DNA of 64,000 bases from JACKBC01 sp041391125 (GTDB lineage: Bacteria > Chloroflexota > Anaerolineae > Caldilineales > Caldilineaceae), in contig JAWKON010000047.1 of the NCBI GenBank assembly GCA_041391125.1, positions 1 through 64,000 of the forward strand, given 5' to 3'. Below, one piece after another: positions 1 through 7,650 of this stretch. The position numbers and the translations under genes were made by a program. Positions within the stretch are counted from its first letter, which is position 1. Every line of letters starts with the position of its first letter. Under the pieces are notes generated by a model, which worked only from the letters and a program-made list of their open reading frames with translations, was not told the DNA's origin and made no database searches.

Positions 1-74
1 TCTTTGGTCTGTGCATACTTGCTGTAGTAAGATTGTAATATCTGGTCAATGTTTTCCAATAATAGAGGTTCGCA

Positions 75-488
75 ATGACCCTAACTGTAACGCTTGATTT
101 GCCAGAAAATTTAGTTCAAGAACTCGAAAATGATGCGCAAAAACAGCAGCGTTCCATTGCGGATGTGTTGAGCGAGCTTGTTGTACAGAATTGGCAATCT
201 TCGCCAAAGTTACCGGACAATGTTGAAGCAGAATTGGCCGCAATGTCGAGTTTGTCTGACGAAGCTTTGTGGCTTCTAGCTCGGAGCACGATGAGCAAAG
301 ATGAACAAGAGCAGCTTGCCATCCTCAACCAAGAGGCAAAGGGGCGTACACTGGAGCGCGAGGAAGAAGCACTCTTAGAAAGGCTTCTTCATCAGTATGA
401 TGGGACAATGATACGACGAGCGCAAGCTGCGTCACTCTTACAAGACCGCGGGTACGATATGAGCAATCCCAAAGTGTTGCAACTATAA
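75..488 (+). CDS. Ribbon-helix-helix-like protein paired with an HNH nuclease gene
   Basis: This 137-residue protein opens with a beta strand and a short helical segment (about residues 3-40) of the type seen in ribbon-helix-helix antitoxin-like DNA binders. A charged helical C-terminal half follows (Glu/Leu-rich, about 75-115). Proteins of this type often sit directly upstream of a small HNH endonuclease in cyanobacteria and Chloroflexota. Here the stop codon overlaps an ATG by one base (TAATG at 486-490), which suggests translational coupling. An AGAGG-like ribosome site lies just upstream of the ATG at 75. A role as antitoxin or regulator of the HNH protein is inference. The family assignment is moderately sure. 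Confidence 0.6.
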   Translation: MTLTVTLDLPENLVQELENDAQKQQRSIADVLSELVVQNWQSSPKLPDNVEAELAAMSSLSDEALWLLARSTMSKDEQEQLAILNQEAKGRTLEREEEALLERLLHQYDGTMIRRAQAASLLQDRGYDMSNPKVLQL

Positions 489-526
489 TGAGCGGTGCGT
501 ACGTTCCCGATAGTTTATGACATGAA

Positions 527-925
527 GTGGCGGAGCGTGCTAATTTTCGGTGTGAATATTGCCAGACTCAGGAAATCATAGTGGGAATGCCTCTAGAAAT
601 TGAACATATAGTTCCCATTTCGGCTGGAGGCGAAACTGTAGCAGACAACCTCTGTTTGGCATGCCCACGTTGCAACCGCTTCAAAGGAACCATAACCGAA
701 GCTTTGGATGCATATTCCGGTAGAATAGTTCCAATATTCCATCCGCATCAACAAAGATGGAGCGACCATTTTGAATGGCGTAACAATGGAACGGAAGCTG
801 CTGGTCTTACTCCTGTGGGTCGTGCAACAGTATACGCTTTACAGATGAACAACCCATTTGCGGTGCGCTCCCGAAAAATATGGGTTGAAAAGGGGTGGCA
901 CCCTCCGCAGAAAGAACTTAATTAA
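527..925 (+). CDS. HNH endonuclease, N-terminus interrupted by an in-frame TGA
   Basis: Small HNH nuclease. It shows a CEYC zinc pair near the start, the EIEHIVP catalytic segment, and a CPRCN pair followed by FKG, the usual order for this metal-dependent nicking or cleaving fold. The family normally starts about 13 codons earlier. In the same frame an ATG at 488 reads 10 sensible codons (MSGAYVPDSL) and then meets TGA at 518-520, where relatives usually have Arg (CGA to TGA would be one change). The listed start is the GTG at 527, which would leave out the N-terminal strand. The gene may restart there, be inactivated, or carry a sequence error. The RHH-like gene lies directly upstream. Confidence 0.7.
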   Translation: MAERANFRCEYCQTQEIIVGMPLEIEHIVPISAGGETVADNLCLACPRCNRFKGTITEALDAYSGRIVPIFHPHQQRWSDHFEWRNNGTEAAGLTPVGRATVYALQMNNPFAVRSRKIWVEKGWHPPQKELN

Positions 926-926
926 C

Positions 927-1253
927 GTGATCCTTTCCCATGCGGATATCAATGATCCCAAAGGCTGGTACACCGGCCCCTGGAACTCAGCCGTTCCCGC
1001 CGCGGTCGGGTACGCCAACGAAGGCATCAACATCGAACATTTCCATACGCAAATGTTCGAGATCTATCTGGTGGCGCAGGGCGAAAGCACGGCGATTGTG
1101 GATGGCGAAACGGTGCGGCTGCGGGCCAGGGATGTGTTGGTGGTGGAGCCGGGCGAGGTGCATACGTTTACGGACAGCACGCCAGACTACTTTCACTTTG
1201 TGATTCAGACGCCATTTGTGGCGGGGGATAAGCATATTTCAGCGACAGAATAG
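927..1253 (+). CDS. Cupin-domain protein
   Basis: A 108-residue single-domain cupin. The first cupin motif (EHFHTQMFEIYLVAQG) supplies two His and a Glu for metal binding. The second motif (PGEVHTF) supplies the third His. Such small cupins are mannose-6-phosphate-isomerase-like sugar or metal binders, and the substrate cannot be told. The GTG at 927 is chosen because it begins one base after the stop of the HNH gene and is followed at once by conserved-looking sequence. A longer reading back to 858 would lie entirely inside the HNH gene. Co-transcription with the two upstream genes is likely. Confidence 0.75.
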   Translation: MILSHADINDPKGWYTGPWNSAVPAAVGYANEGINIEHFHTQMFEIYLVAQGESTAIVDGETVRLRARDVLVVEPGEVHTFTDSTPDYFHFVIQTPFVAGDKHISATE

Positions 1254-1254
1254 G

Positions 1255-1539
1255 TTAGTTATCAATCTCCTCATCATCATATTCAGCGTCAATCGCGCTC
1301 CAGAATTCATCATGCGGAATGCCACCCGTCTGCTGAATTTCGGCTCGGGCAGCTTGCAGTATTGCCCGAAACTTTGGCGAATAGGCCAAGATTAGCCCAT
1401 CCAATTCATCCTCATCAAAAATATTTACGAGAACAGCCGCTGGCTTCCCATTGCGCGTGATAACAACCGGCCCGCTTTCGCTTTCTTTCATATACGCACT
1501 GAAATGTGCTTTTACATCTGCCACACTGGCAATCTTCAT
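1255..1539 (-). CDS. Type II antitoxin, Phd/YefM family
   Basis: A 94-residue protein whose N-terminal 50 residues match the Phd/YefM fold: a start reading SVADVKAHFSAYM, then a VITRNGKPAAVLV segment that forms the DNA-binding dimer. The acidic C-terminus (DDEEIDN) is typical of the flexible toxin-neutralising tail. It overlaps the upstream toxin gene by 4 bp (ATGA at 1536-1539), so the two are translationally coupled in the less common toxin-first order. By family, the antitoxin should repress its own promoter and neutralise the partner. Confidence 0.85.
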   Translation of the reverse strand: MKIASVADVKAHFSAYMKESESGPVVITRNGKPAAVLVNIFDEDELDGLILAYSPKFRAILQAARAEIQQTGGIPHDEFWSAIDAEYDDEEIDN

Positions 1540-1877
1540 GGCGCCACCTCCTCACCAGCAATAAACAAGCGATTACCTTTCTTTTCACCGATGGCTAATA
1601 TGTTGACCGCGTGATGGTTGTGATCAACCTCATAAAACACGCGAAACCGATTTTCTGGCCCAAAACGGATCTCCCAAGTTGCATCAAAGAGAAAGGGCTG
1701 TCGTACAGGTTTGCGATTTCGCGTCTCAGTGTCAGCTTCATAACTCAACTGTTGCTCAATTGTCTTCCGAATAAGGGCATGATGCCGCCGTTCAATTGCA
1801 CGGATATGCTGATTCAGACGCGAATGATAGACGATCGTGAAGCGGTTTTCGTCAGCCATGACCTTAATTGTAGTCAC
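1536..1877 (-). CDS. Type II toxin, RelE/ParE-like
   Basis: A 113-residue basic protein with the compact RelE/ParE pattern: an amphipathic helix pair rich in Arg/His (about 20-45), a strand reading WEIRFGPENRFRVFYEV, and a final strand with VNILAIGEKKGNRLFI. RelE-type toxins cleave mRNA on the ribosome and ParE types poison gyrase. The sequence alone does not decide between them. The start at 1877 is the first in frame; an internal ATG at 1859 is possible. It lies upstream of, and overlaps, the Phd-type antitoxin. Confidence 0.8.
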   Translation of the reverse strand: MTTIKVMADENRFTIVYHSRLNQHIRAIERRHHALIRKTIEQQLSYEADTETRNRKPVRQPFLFDATWEIRFGPENRFRVFYEVDHNHHAVNILAIGEKKGNRLFIAGEEVAP

Positions 1878-1920
1878 GATCGGGGCAGGCTGTCAAAGCT
1901 GGCAAAGGAAGTTTGCTTTA

Positions 1921-2457
1921 TTAAGGCAATATCTTCTCAATCCCCTCCACCAGCGTAATCCGATTCATCTCCCCGGTCCAAATCTGCTGGATGACCCCCC
2001 GCCGGTCAATGAAAAAAGTGGTGGGCAGGCCGCGCACGTTGTACTGCTGGCCCACGGCGCCATCGGCATCCAGCGGAATGGTAAAGGTTAGCCCCAGTTC
2101 ATCCACAAAAGCCTGCACCGTGGCCGCGTCTTCCATCTGATCCACACCAATAATCTCCACGTAACCCGCATAATGTTCAGACGCGGCCTGCAGCGCGGGC
2201 AGCTCGTTGCGGCACGGTCCACACCAGGTGGCCCAAAAGTTGAGCACAATGGGTTTGCCTTCACCAATGGTCAAAGAGGGCGCCAGCGCAAACTCCGCGC
2301 CATCTAGCGTGGCCAGCGTAAACGCCGGCGCGGGATACCCTACAGCCGGTTGCGCCGCGCGCGCCCTCGGCTGCGCACCCACCGGCACGCGGCTGAGCCA
2401 AACCCAGCCGCCGCCGAGGATCAGAGTGAGGAGGAAGATAATGTGCCAGCGGTTCAT
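1921..2457 (-). CDS. TlpA/ResA-like thioredoxin-fold protein
   Basis: A 178-residue protein with an N-terminal membrane segment (residues about 3-20) and a thioredoxin fold carrying the redox motif WCGPC. A cis-Pro loop (GLPTTFFIDRRG) follows. TlpA/ResA proteins face outside the membrane and reduce disulfides, typically in cytochrome c maturation, or act as peroxiredoxin-like reductases. The ATG at 2457 is chosen because it immediately precedes the hydrophobic segment; the frame stays open to 2577 only through a low-complexity hairpin and the end of the MATE gene. The substrate is unknown and no cytochrome genes are nearby. Confidence 0.85.
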   Translation of the reverse strand: MNRWHIIFLLTLILGGGWVWLSRVPVGAQPRARAAQPAVGYPAPAFTLATLDGAEFALAPSLTIGEGKPIVLNFWATWCGPCRNELPALQAASEHYAGYVEIIGVDQMEDAATVQAFVDELGLTFTIPLDADGAVGQQYNVRGLPTTFFIDRRGVIQQIWTGEMNRITLVEGIEKILP

Positions 2458-2480
2458 GTTTGTGAAAGGGGGAAAGGGGG

Positions 2481-2526
2481 CAGGGGAGAAAGGGAGCAGG
2501 GGGGAACGATCCCCCTTTCTCCCCTG
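2481..2526. repeat. G/C-tract inverted repeat between MATE and TlpA genes
   Basis: Positions 2481-2494 (CAGGGGAGAAAGGG) are the exact reverse complement of 2513-2526, giving a 14-bp stem with an 18-nt loop. It lies between the end of the MATE gene and the start of the TlpA gene. It has no T tract on either strand, so it is more likely a repeat or mRNA-processing hairpin than an intrinsic terminator. Confidence 0.6.
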
Positions 2527-2533
2527 CTCCCCT

Positions 2534-4150
2534 TCACCCCTTCGTTGTTTCAACCAGGCGATAATTGTGGTCCGCAAAGCGCACCGATACGCGGCGTTCC
2601 GGCAGCGCGTAGACCACGCCTTGCTCGTCGACCAGTTCGCGCGTGGAGGGGACGGCCATGAGGGGTGTGCGCACTTCGCGCAGATATTGTTGTTGAAGGT
2701 GAGTGGAAAGATGGCGCAGGTGGGTGCGATAGAGGGCGGTTTTGTGCAGCGCCACTGTTAGCCAGGCCGCGCCGCGCCAGCGCCAGCCCATGTATGCTGC
2801 ATCCAGTATAGTGCCGACGACGAGCGCCATCCAGACGCCCAGCGAGCCACAGCCCAGCGGGAAGGCCAGCAGCCAGGCCAGCGAAACTGCGATTACGCCG
2901 CGCGTAAACGCCGTGCTGACCATGCCGGGGAACGAGTCGCCGGCGCCGCGCATGGCGCCATTGGCCACCATGGCCACGGCGCTCAGCGGCAAAAAGACGG
3001 TGTTGATGTGCAGATAGGTGACGCCGGTTTGCATCACCACCGGGTGGGCGCTGGGGTCAAAAAGCTCGATAATCCAGGGCGCTAACCAAATGACCGGGAT
3101 GGCCAGCACAATCATAATGAGCAGGCCCAGCCCCATGGCCATATTGCCGCGCACGCGCGCCTCTTCGGTCTGCCATTGGCCCAGCGCCTGCCCTACCAGG
3201 CTGGTGGCGGCCACGTTGAGCGCCAGCCCCGGCATAAAGACCAGCGCCTCCACCTGAAAGCCGATGGCCATGGCCGCCGCGCCATAGGTGCCCACTTCGG
3301 TCGAGGTCACAATGCCCAACACGAACAGACGCGAGCCGTTGCGAAAGACGCCTTGAATGCCTGACGGCACGCCAATGGTGAAAATATCTTTGAACATCTG
3401 CCAGTCCGGCCAATAGGTACCGGGCAGCAGCTTGATCACATTTTTGCCCGAATAGATAATGATGAAAACCAGCACCACGCCGATGCCGCGCGCGGTCACC
3501 GTTCCCATAGCCGCGCCCGCAATGCCAAAGGCCGGAATGGGGCCGACGCCAAACATAAAAACATAGTTGAAGATCACGTTGAGCAGATTGATGCCGCCCG
3601 TCATCCACAGCGGTGTCAGCGTGTCGCCGGCGCCTTGCATCAGCCGGTTGAAGACCATGTTGAGCACCATAAACGGTGTGCCCAAAAAGAGAATCTGCAA
3701 ATAGGCCGTGCCCAACTCCACCGCCTGCGGATCGCCGCCGCTGTTGGCCAACATGAGCAGCGGGCGGGCCAGCAAGTAGCCGCCCGCGGTCAGCACCAGC
3801 GAAATCAGGAAGCCGGATGAGATAGATTGGCGCGTCACAAAGCTCATCTGCTGCGGGTCGCGGGCGCCCTTGGCCTGCGCAATCAGCGTCATGGCGCCAC
3901 CGGCCACGGAAAGCAGCATGACCAACACCAGAAAGCGGATGGCCGTGCTCATGCCCGCCGCGGCAATGGCAATCGGCCCGAGGCGGCCCACCATAAACAC
4001 GTCGATCACGTCCACCAGGCTTTGCAGCAAGTTGGTAAAAATGACCGGCAGCGCCAGGCGCCACACTTGAAAGAGCAAATCTTTACGTCGATACCAGGCT
4101 TGGTCGGCAGCGGTAGTGGGGAGCGTTTGGGCGGTTGAAGCCACGGACAT
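2534..4150 (-). CDS. MATE family multidrug/toxin efflux transporter
   Basis: A 538-residue polytopic membrane protein with about 12 hydrophobic segments in two homologous halves. Typical MATE signatures include LALPVIFTNLLQSLVDVIDVFMVG at the start of the first half and the VNGAMRGAGDSFPGM-like segment in the second. MATE proteins export cationic compounds or lipid-linked molecules in exchange for Na+ or H+. The C-terminal 70 residues beyond the last helix are cytosolic and longer than in NorM. The TlpA gene follows 76 bp downstream on the same strand. The substrate is not predictable. Confidence 0.9.
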   Translation of the reverse strand: MSVASTAQTLPTTAADQAWYRRKDLLFQVWRLALPVIFTNLLQSLVDVIDVFMVGRLGPIAIAAAGMSTAIRFLVLVMLLSVAGGAMTLIAQAKGARDPQQMSFVTRQSISSGFLISLVLTAGGYLLARPLLMLANSGGDPQAVELGTAYLQILFLGTPFMVLNMVFNRLMQGAGDTLTPLWMTGGINLLNVIFNYVFMFGVGPIPAFGIAGAAMGTVTARGIGVVLVFIIIYSGKNVIKLLPGTYWPDWQMFKDIFTIGVPSGIQGVFRNGSRLFVLGIVTSTEVGTYGAAAMAIGFQVEALVFMPGLALNVAATSLVGQALGQWQTEEARVRGNMAMGLGLLIMIVLAIPVIWLAPWIIELFDPSAHPVVMQTGVTYLHINTVFLPLSAVAMVANGAMRGAGDSFPGMVSTAFTRGVIAVSLAWLLAFPLGCGSLGVWMALVVGTILDAAYMGWRWRGAAWLTVALHKTALYRTHLRHLSTHLQQQYLREVRTPLMAVPSTRELVDEQGVVYALPERRVSVRFADHNYRLVETTKG

Positions 4151-4254
4151 ATGGTTCTCAATTCTATTTTGAGGAGTAGGGAGTAAGGATTAGGGATTAA
4201 GGGTTGGGCACCGCGCACCTCCCAATCCCCAACCCCCGATCCCCAGTCATCGAA

Positions 4255-4860
4255 TCATCCGGCGGGCTGCACGATGCTCTTCCAGGCAATGTTGTTGCGC
4301 ATGACGGCAAGGCGCTTTTGGCCGTGTGGGAAAAGCATATTCAGGCTGTCTAAAATGGTAATGAGCAGCGATGAAATAATGGGGTCGCGCTGGCTGAGCA
4401 GCATGGAGGCGTAGCGCATGATCGGCTGCCCATGTGCGTCGGCGTGGAATTTGTGTACTTCGTCATCACCGAGCTGCCGCACCGGGCTATTGACCGTGGC
4501 CGCCAACGCCGGCACGCCCTGGTGATAGCCACCATCCGTATCTGCCCAGCCCAGCGCCAGAATGCCCACCAATGTGGCTGTCTCTGCCAAATAGTCCGGT
4601 GAGAAGATCTCCAACTCCTGCCGGGTGCTCAGGCGCGGTCCCGTGTTGCCAAAATCGGGGTTGAGCAGCATCGTGTTGTAGATCACGCCAATCAAAGCGC
4701 CCGCCGCGCCGCCATCATGTTCGGGCTCAAGGGCCACAAACGAACCAAAGGCATAGTCGGTTGGCGCCGGCAATTCCCGCGCTTCACCTGGGCCGTGAAT
4801 CTGGCAGATATAGTCAATATGCGTGTTTGATTTAACGATTTTGCCAATAGAAAGTTGCAT
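4255..4860 (-). CDS. Uncharacterised protein with HAS-barrel-like N-terminus
   Basis: A 201-residue protein I cannot place firmly. The N-terminal 70 residues (starting MQLSIGKIVKSNTHIDYIC and continuing to a GALIGVIYNTML strand) resemble the small HAS-barrel that precedes HerA/ATP-synthase-type ATPase domains. No Walker motif follows, so the ATPase part would have to be a separate protein. The rest is mixed alpha/beta with no recognised motif. The ATG at 4860 is preferred; ATGs at 4866 and further upstream are possible. It is divergent from the DUF368 gene, with a 97-bp gap. Confidence 0.5.
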   Translation of the reverse strand: MQLSIGKIVKSNTHIDYICQIHGPGEARELPAPTDYAFGSFVALEPEHDGGAAGALIGVIYNTMLLNPDFGNTGPRLSTRQELEIFSPDYLAETATLVGILALGWADTDGGYHQGVPALAATVNSPVRQLGDDEVHKFHADAHGQPIMRYASMLLSQRDPIISSLLITILDSLNMLFPHGQKRLAVMRNNIAWKSIVQPAG

Positions 4861-4957
4861 GCACATAGTATAGCAATGTTCTGGCGATAGTTCCAATCCA
4901 AAATTGAGACAGCTACAATTTGCGAAAATCGGACTGCTCCCCTAAAATCTTCGTCTT

Positions 4958-5851
4958 ATGAAAATGTATTTACGCTTAATTATCACTGGCCTCCTGATGG
5001 GATCGGCCGACCTTGTTCCCGGTGTTTCTGGCGGCACCATTGCCTTCATTGCAGGTATCTACAACCAGCTCATCCACAGCATCAAGCTTGTCACCTCGCA
5101 GGTTCCCGCCCTGGTGCTGCGCGGCAAAATTCCCGAAGCCATCCGCATCGTTCCCTGGTCTTTTCTGGTCCCGCTTGGTTTGGGCATTGTGGGCGCCATC
5201 CTCGGTCTATCGCGCCTGATGGAAAATATGCTGGCCACCCAGTTTATATTGACCATGGCCTTCTTTTTCGGGCTGGTCTGCGCCTCCATTTGGATTGTAT
5301 ACCAGCGGATTACAAAGTGGACGATTGGCGCCATCATTGGCCTCATTGTGGCCGCTGGTCTCGCCTATTGGATCGTCACACTGTCGCCGGCGGAAACGCC
5401 CGCCACGCCGATTGCATTCTTCCTGGCTGGTGCGCTGGCCATCTGCGCCATGATATTGCCCGGCATTTCCGGCTCGTTCATTCTGCTGATTATCGGTAAA
5501 TATGCGCAGGTGCTTAGCGCAGTAAACAATCGTGAAATCTTCACCTTGGCCATCTTCGTGGTTGGCATTGCCGTGGGCATCACCATTTTCTCACGCGTGC
5601 TGAGCTGGCTTTTTGACCATTATTATAACGCCACTATTGCCTCGCTTATGGGCTTCATGATCGGCTCGCTGGCCAAAATCTGGCCTTGGAAAGAGACCAT
5701 CACCACCCGCATCAACAGCCACGGCATTGAAGAGCCGCTCTATCAGGTTAACATTGCCCCGTACGAATCGATTCCCTTCGCCCTGCTGCTCGCCATTGTT
5801 GGCGCAGCGATTATTCTCATCCTCAACCGCTTCCAGATCGAAGAAAAGTGA
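4958..5851 (+). CDS. DUF368 / PopT-type polyprenyl-phosphate transporter
   Basis: A 297-residue membrane protein with the two diagnostic DUF368 signatures: GLLMGSADLVPGVSGGTIAF near the N-terminus, and ILPGISGSFILLIIG in the second half. The two re-entrant, inverted-repeat halves are visible as paired PG(V/I)SG motifs. Characterised DUF368 members return undecaprenyl phosphate across the cytoplasmic membrane for wall and glycan synthesis. About 7-8 hydrophobic segments are present and the length is normal. It stands alone in the + direction, with a hairpin about 55 bp after the stop. Confidence 0.88.
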   Translation: MKMYLRLIITGLLMGSADLVPGVSGGTIAFIAGIYNQLIHSIKLVTSQVPALVLRGKIPEAIRIVPWSFLVPLGLGIVGAILGLSRLMENMLATQFILTMAFFFGLVCASIWIVYQRITKWTIGAIIGLIVAAGLAYWIVTLSPAETPATPIAFFLAGALAICAMILPGISGSFILLIIGKYAQVLSAVNNREIFTLAIFVVGIAVGITIFSRVLSWLFDHYYNATIASLMGFMIGSLAKIWPWKETITTRINSHGIEEPLYQVNIAPYESIPFALLLAIVGAAIILILNRFQIEEK

Positions 5852-5904
5852 CCGACCGCGGGTGGCGCTACATCAGGCGTGTGGCGCCCCTTCAACCAAA
5901 AAGA

Positions 5905-5964
5905 TAGCCACAAAGAACACAGAAAACACAAATTTTTCTTTGCACGTTCTGTGTTCTTGCGGCT
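5905..5964 (+). terminator. Hairpin downstream of the DUF368 gene
   Basis: The segments AGCCACAAAGAACACAGAA (from 5906) and TTCTGTGTTCTTGCGGCT (from 5947) pair over about 17 positions with small mismatches. The loop contains a T run (5933-5937). It lies 54 bp after the stop codon at 5851 and could end that transcript. It may equally be one of the small hairpin repeats common in this genome. Confidence 0.45.
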
Positions 5965-6068
5965 ACCTATCGTATATGCAGTAGAGTTATGCATAGCGAA
6001 ACCATCTGCGTAATCCACCCAATCTGCGGTCTTGTCCTCCCCCAAAGCGCGTTTTCCCAAATTGGCAC

Positions 6069-6098
6069 TTGACAACAGAACTTTTGTTCTGTTATACT
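6069..6098 (+). promoter_or_regulatory. Sigma-70-type promoter with overlapping LexA-like operator
   Basis: TTGACA at 6069-6074 and TATACT at 6093-6098 are separated by 18 bp. The spacer is filled by a perfect inverted repeat, AACAGAAC-TTTT-GTTCTGTT (6074-6093). Its core GAAC-N4-GTTC is the LexA box described for Gram-positive bacteria. A second, imperfect copy (GAACAAAAGTAC, 6113-6124) lies just after the expected start site. Two further arms, GATTAGAAC (6108-6116) and GTTCTAATC (6131-6139), form a 9-bp inverted repeat. The promoter points at the FtsK-like gene, with a leader of about 325 nt. LexA control is inference. Confidence 0.65.
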
Positions 6099-6360
6099 TG
6101 CGACATCGATTAGAACAAAAGTACTGCATGGTTCTAATCAAGATTTGACCCATCACCACATACGTTGTTAATTGCACAATCGCACGATGACGTGAGCACG
6201 GGCGCATAGGCCGCGCCCCATCCGTTCAGGTTATCGCGGCAACCACTATGCTGAACCTCAATTTAAATTGATCAGGCTCGCGCCAATATCCTCTAGACAA
6301 CTGCGAGCCGAATAGACTGTAGCCTGATCTGAGCCAAACGAATTTCGCAAGATTTTCATG

Positions 6361-6376
6361 TACTGAAATTTCAGTA
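6361..6376. promoter_or_regulatory. Perfect 16-bp palindrome upstream of the FtsK-like gene
   Basis: TACTGAAATTTCAGTA is fully self-complementary and lies 54 bp before the ATG at 6431, within the leader. It is followed by an AT-rich stretch. It looks like a dimeric repressor site, but no regulator can be named. Confidence 0.45.
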
Positions 6377-6430
6377 TATGCGAGTCTAATTGTATCTTAC
6401 CCGGTTTTAGCTCAAATCAGGCGGTGATCC

Positions 6431-7615
6431 ATGTCATCCACAAAGTCATCCACAAAACCCAAAAGTCCACAAAGAAAAGGCCGGCGTACGCTGGAAATGC
6501 AGGCGGACCGCATTGAGGAAGTGCTGGCGCGTCACAAAGTGCAGGGGCGCGTACACGGCGGCACGGTAACCCCGCGCCTGATCAAATTTGAAATGGCGGC
6601 CCAGATTGGCACCAAGGTGAACAAAGTGGCCGGCTTGGCCGAAGAGTTTGCGTTGGCGCTTGGTGCGCGTGAAGCGCGCGTCTATCGTGAAGGCAGCACC
6701 ATTAGCGTTGAAGTGCCGCGTGACGAACCCGAGCCGGTGCGTTTGCTCCCGCTGTGCGAAAGCTTGCGCCAGGTGCCACCCCATACGGCGGTGCTGGGCG
6801 TGGATCACGGCGGCGCGCCGCTGCTGCTGCGCTTAACCGCGCCGGACGTGACCCACGTGCTGATCGCTGGAACCACCGGCTCGGGCAAAACCGCATTAGC
6901 GCGCACGCTGCTCACTTCGCTGGCCTTGCACAACCGACAGGCCGAGCTGCAACTGGTGTTGATTGACCCCAAAGGCCGCGGCTTTGGCGCCCTGACCCGG
7001 CTGCCCCACGTATTGGGCGGCATGGAGCAGAGCAACGAGGAGGCCGTGGCCCGGCTGCGCTGGCTGGTGCAGGAGATGGAACGGCGCGACCGCCAAAATG
7101 TGAGCCGGCCCATCCTGGTCGTGGCCATTGATGAACTGGCCGACCTGATTCAGACCGGCGGCAAAGTGGTGGAAGCGGCCATTGCGCGGCTGGCCCAACG
7201 CGGCCGTGAGGCAGGCATCCACTTGGTGGCCTGCACGCAAAAGCCCACGGCCAGCCTGATTGGCAGCGCCACCGCCGCCAATTTCCCAGTGCGGTTGGTG
7301 GGCTCCGTTTCCAGCAAAGATGAGGCGCGCTACGCCACCGGCGCTGCCGACAGCGGCGCCGAAAAACTGGAGGGAAAGGGCGATTTTCTGCTGGTCACCA
7401 AGGGTGAATTGGTGCGTTTTCAGTCGGCTTGGATGGGACCCAGCGATCTGAAAACGGTGCTGGCAAAAATGTATGCGCCGCGCGAGCGCCCCCAACCGCG
7501 TGAAGTCGTTACAACCACGGCATTGGCCATTGTTGCTAAAACCCAACCGCAGATTGCCCGGCCGGGTCTTATGGACAATTTGTGGCAACGCATCTTGGGC
7601 GGCAGTGCAGCGTAA
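6431..7615 (+). CDS. Short soluble FtsK/SpoIIIE-type DNA translocase
   Basis: A 394-residue protein with the FtsK alpha-domain pattern at about 25-98 and the RecA-like motor after it: Walker A GTTGSGKT at 147-154, Walker B ILVVAIDELADL at 228-239, and the TQKPT segment typical of FtsK. It lacks the N-terminal membrane domain and the C-terminal gamma winged helix of cell-division FtsK, so it is about half length and probably soluble. It may translocate DNA in repair, plasmid or element transfer, or partition. The next gene, a membrane protein, follows after 35 bp and may anchor it. The LexA-like operator upstream suggests a damage-linked role, which is inference. Confidence 0.85.
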   Translation: MSSTKSSTKPKSPQRKGRRTLEMQADRIEEVLARHKVQGRVHGGTVTPRLIKFEMAAQIGTKVNKVAGLAEEFALALGAREARVYREGSTISVEVPRDEPEPVRLLPLCESLRQVPPHTAVLGVDHGGAPLLLRLTAPDVTHVLIAGTTGSGKTALARTLLTSLALHNRQAELQLVLIDPKGRGFGALTRLPHVLGGMEQSNEEAVARLRWLVQEMERRDRQNVSRPILVVAIDELADLIQTGGKVVEAAIARLAQRGREAGIHLVACTQKPTASLIGSATAANFPVRLVGSVSSKDEARYATGAADSGAEKLEGKGDFLLVTKGELVRFQSAWMGPSDLKTVLAKMYAPRERPQPREVVTTTALAIVAKTQPQIARPGLMDNLWQRILGGSAA

Positions 7616-7650
7616 TCTGCGGTTGTTTTTATGCTGAGGAGGAGAAAACT

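Noticed and set aside
858..926. Upstream extension of the cupin frame
   Set aside because: It lies wholly inside the HNH coding region; the GTG at 927 just after the HNH stop is the simpler start.
2481..2526. Hairpin after the MATE gene as an intrinsic terminator
   Set aside because: The stem is purine/pyrimidine-biased with no following T run on either strand.
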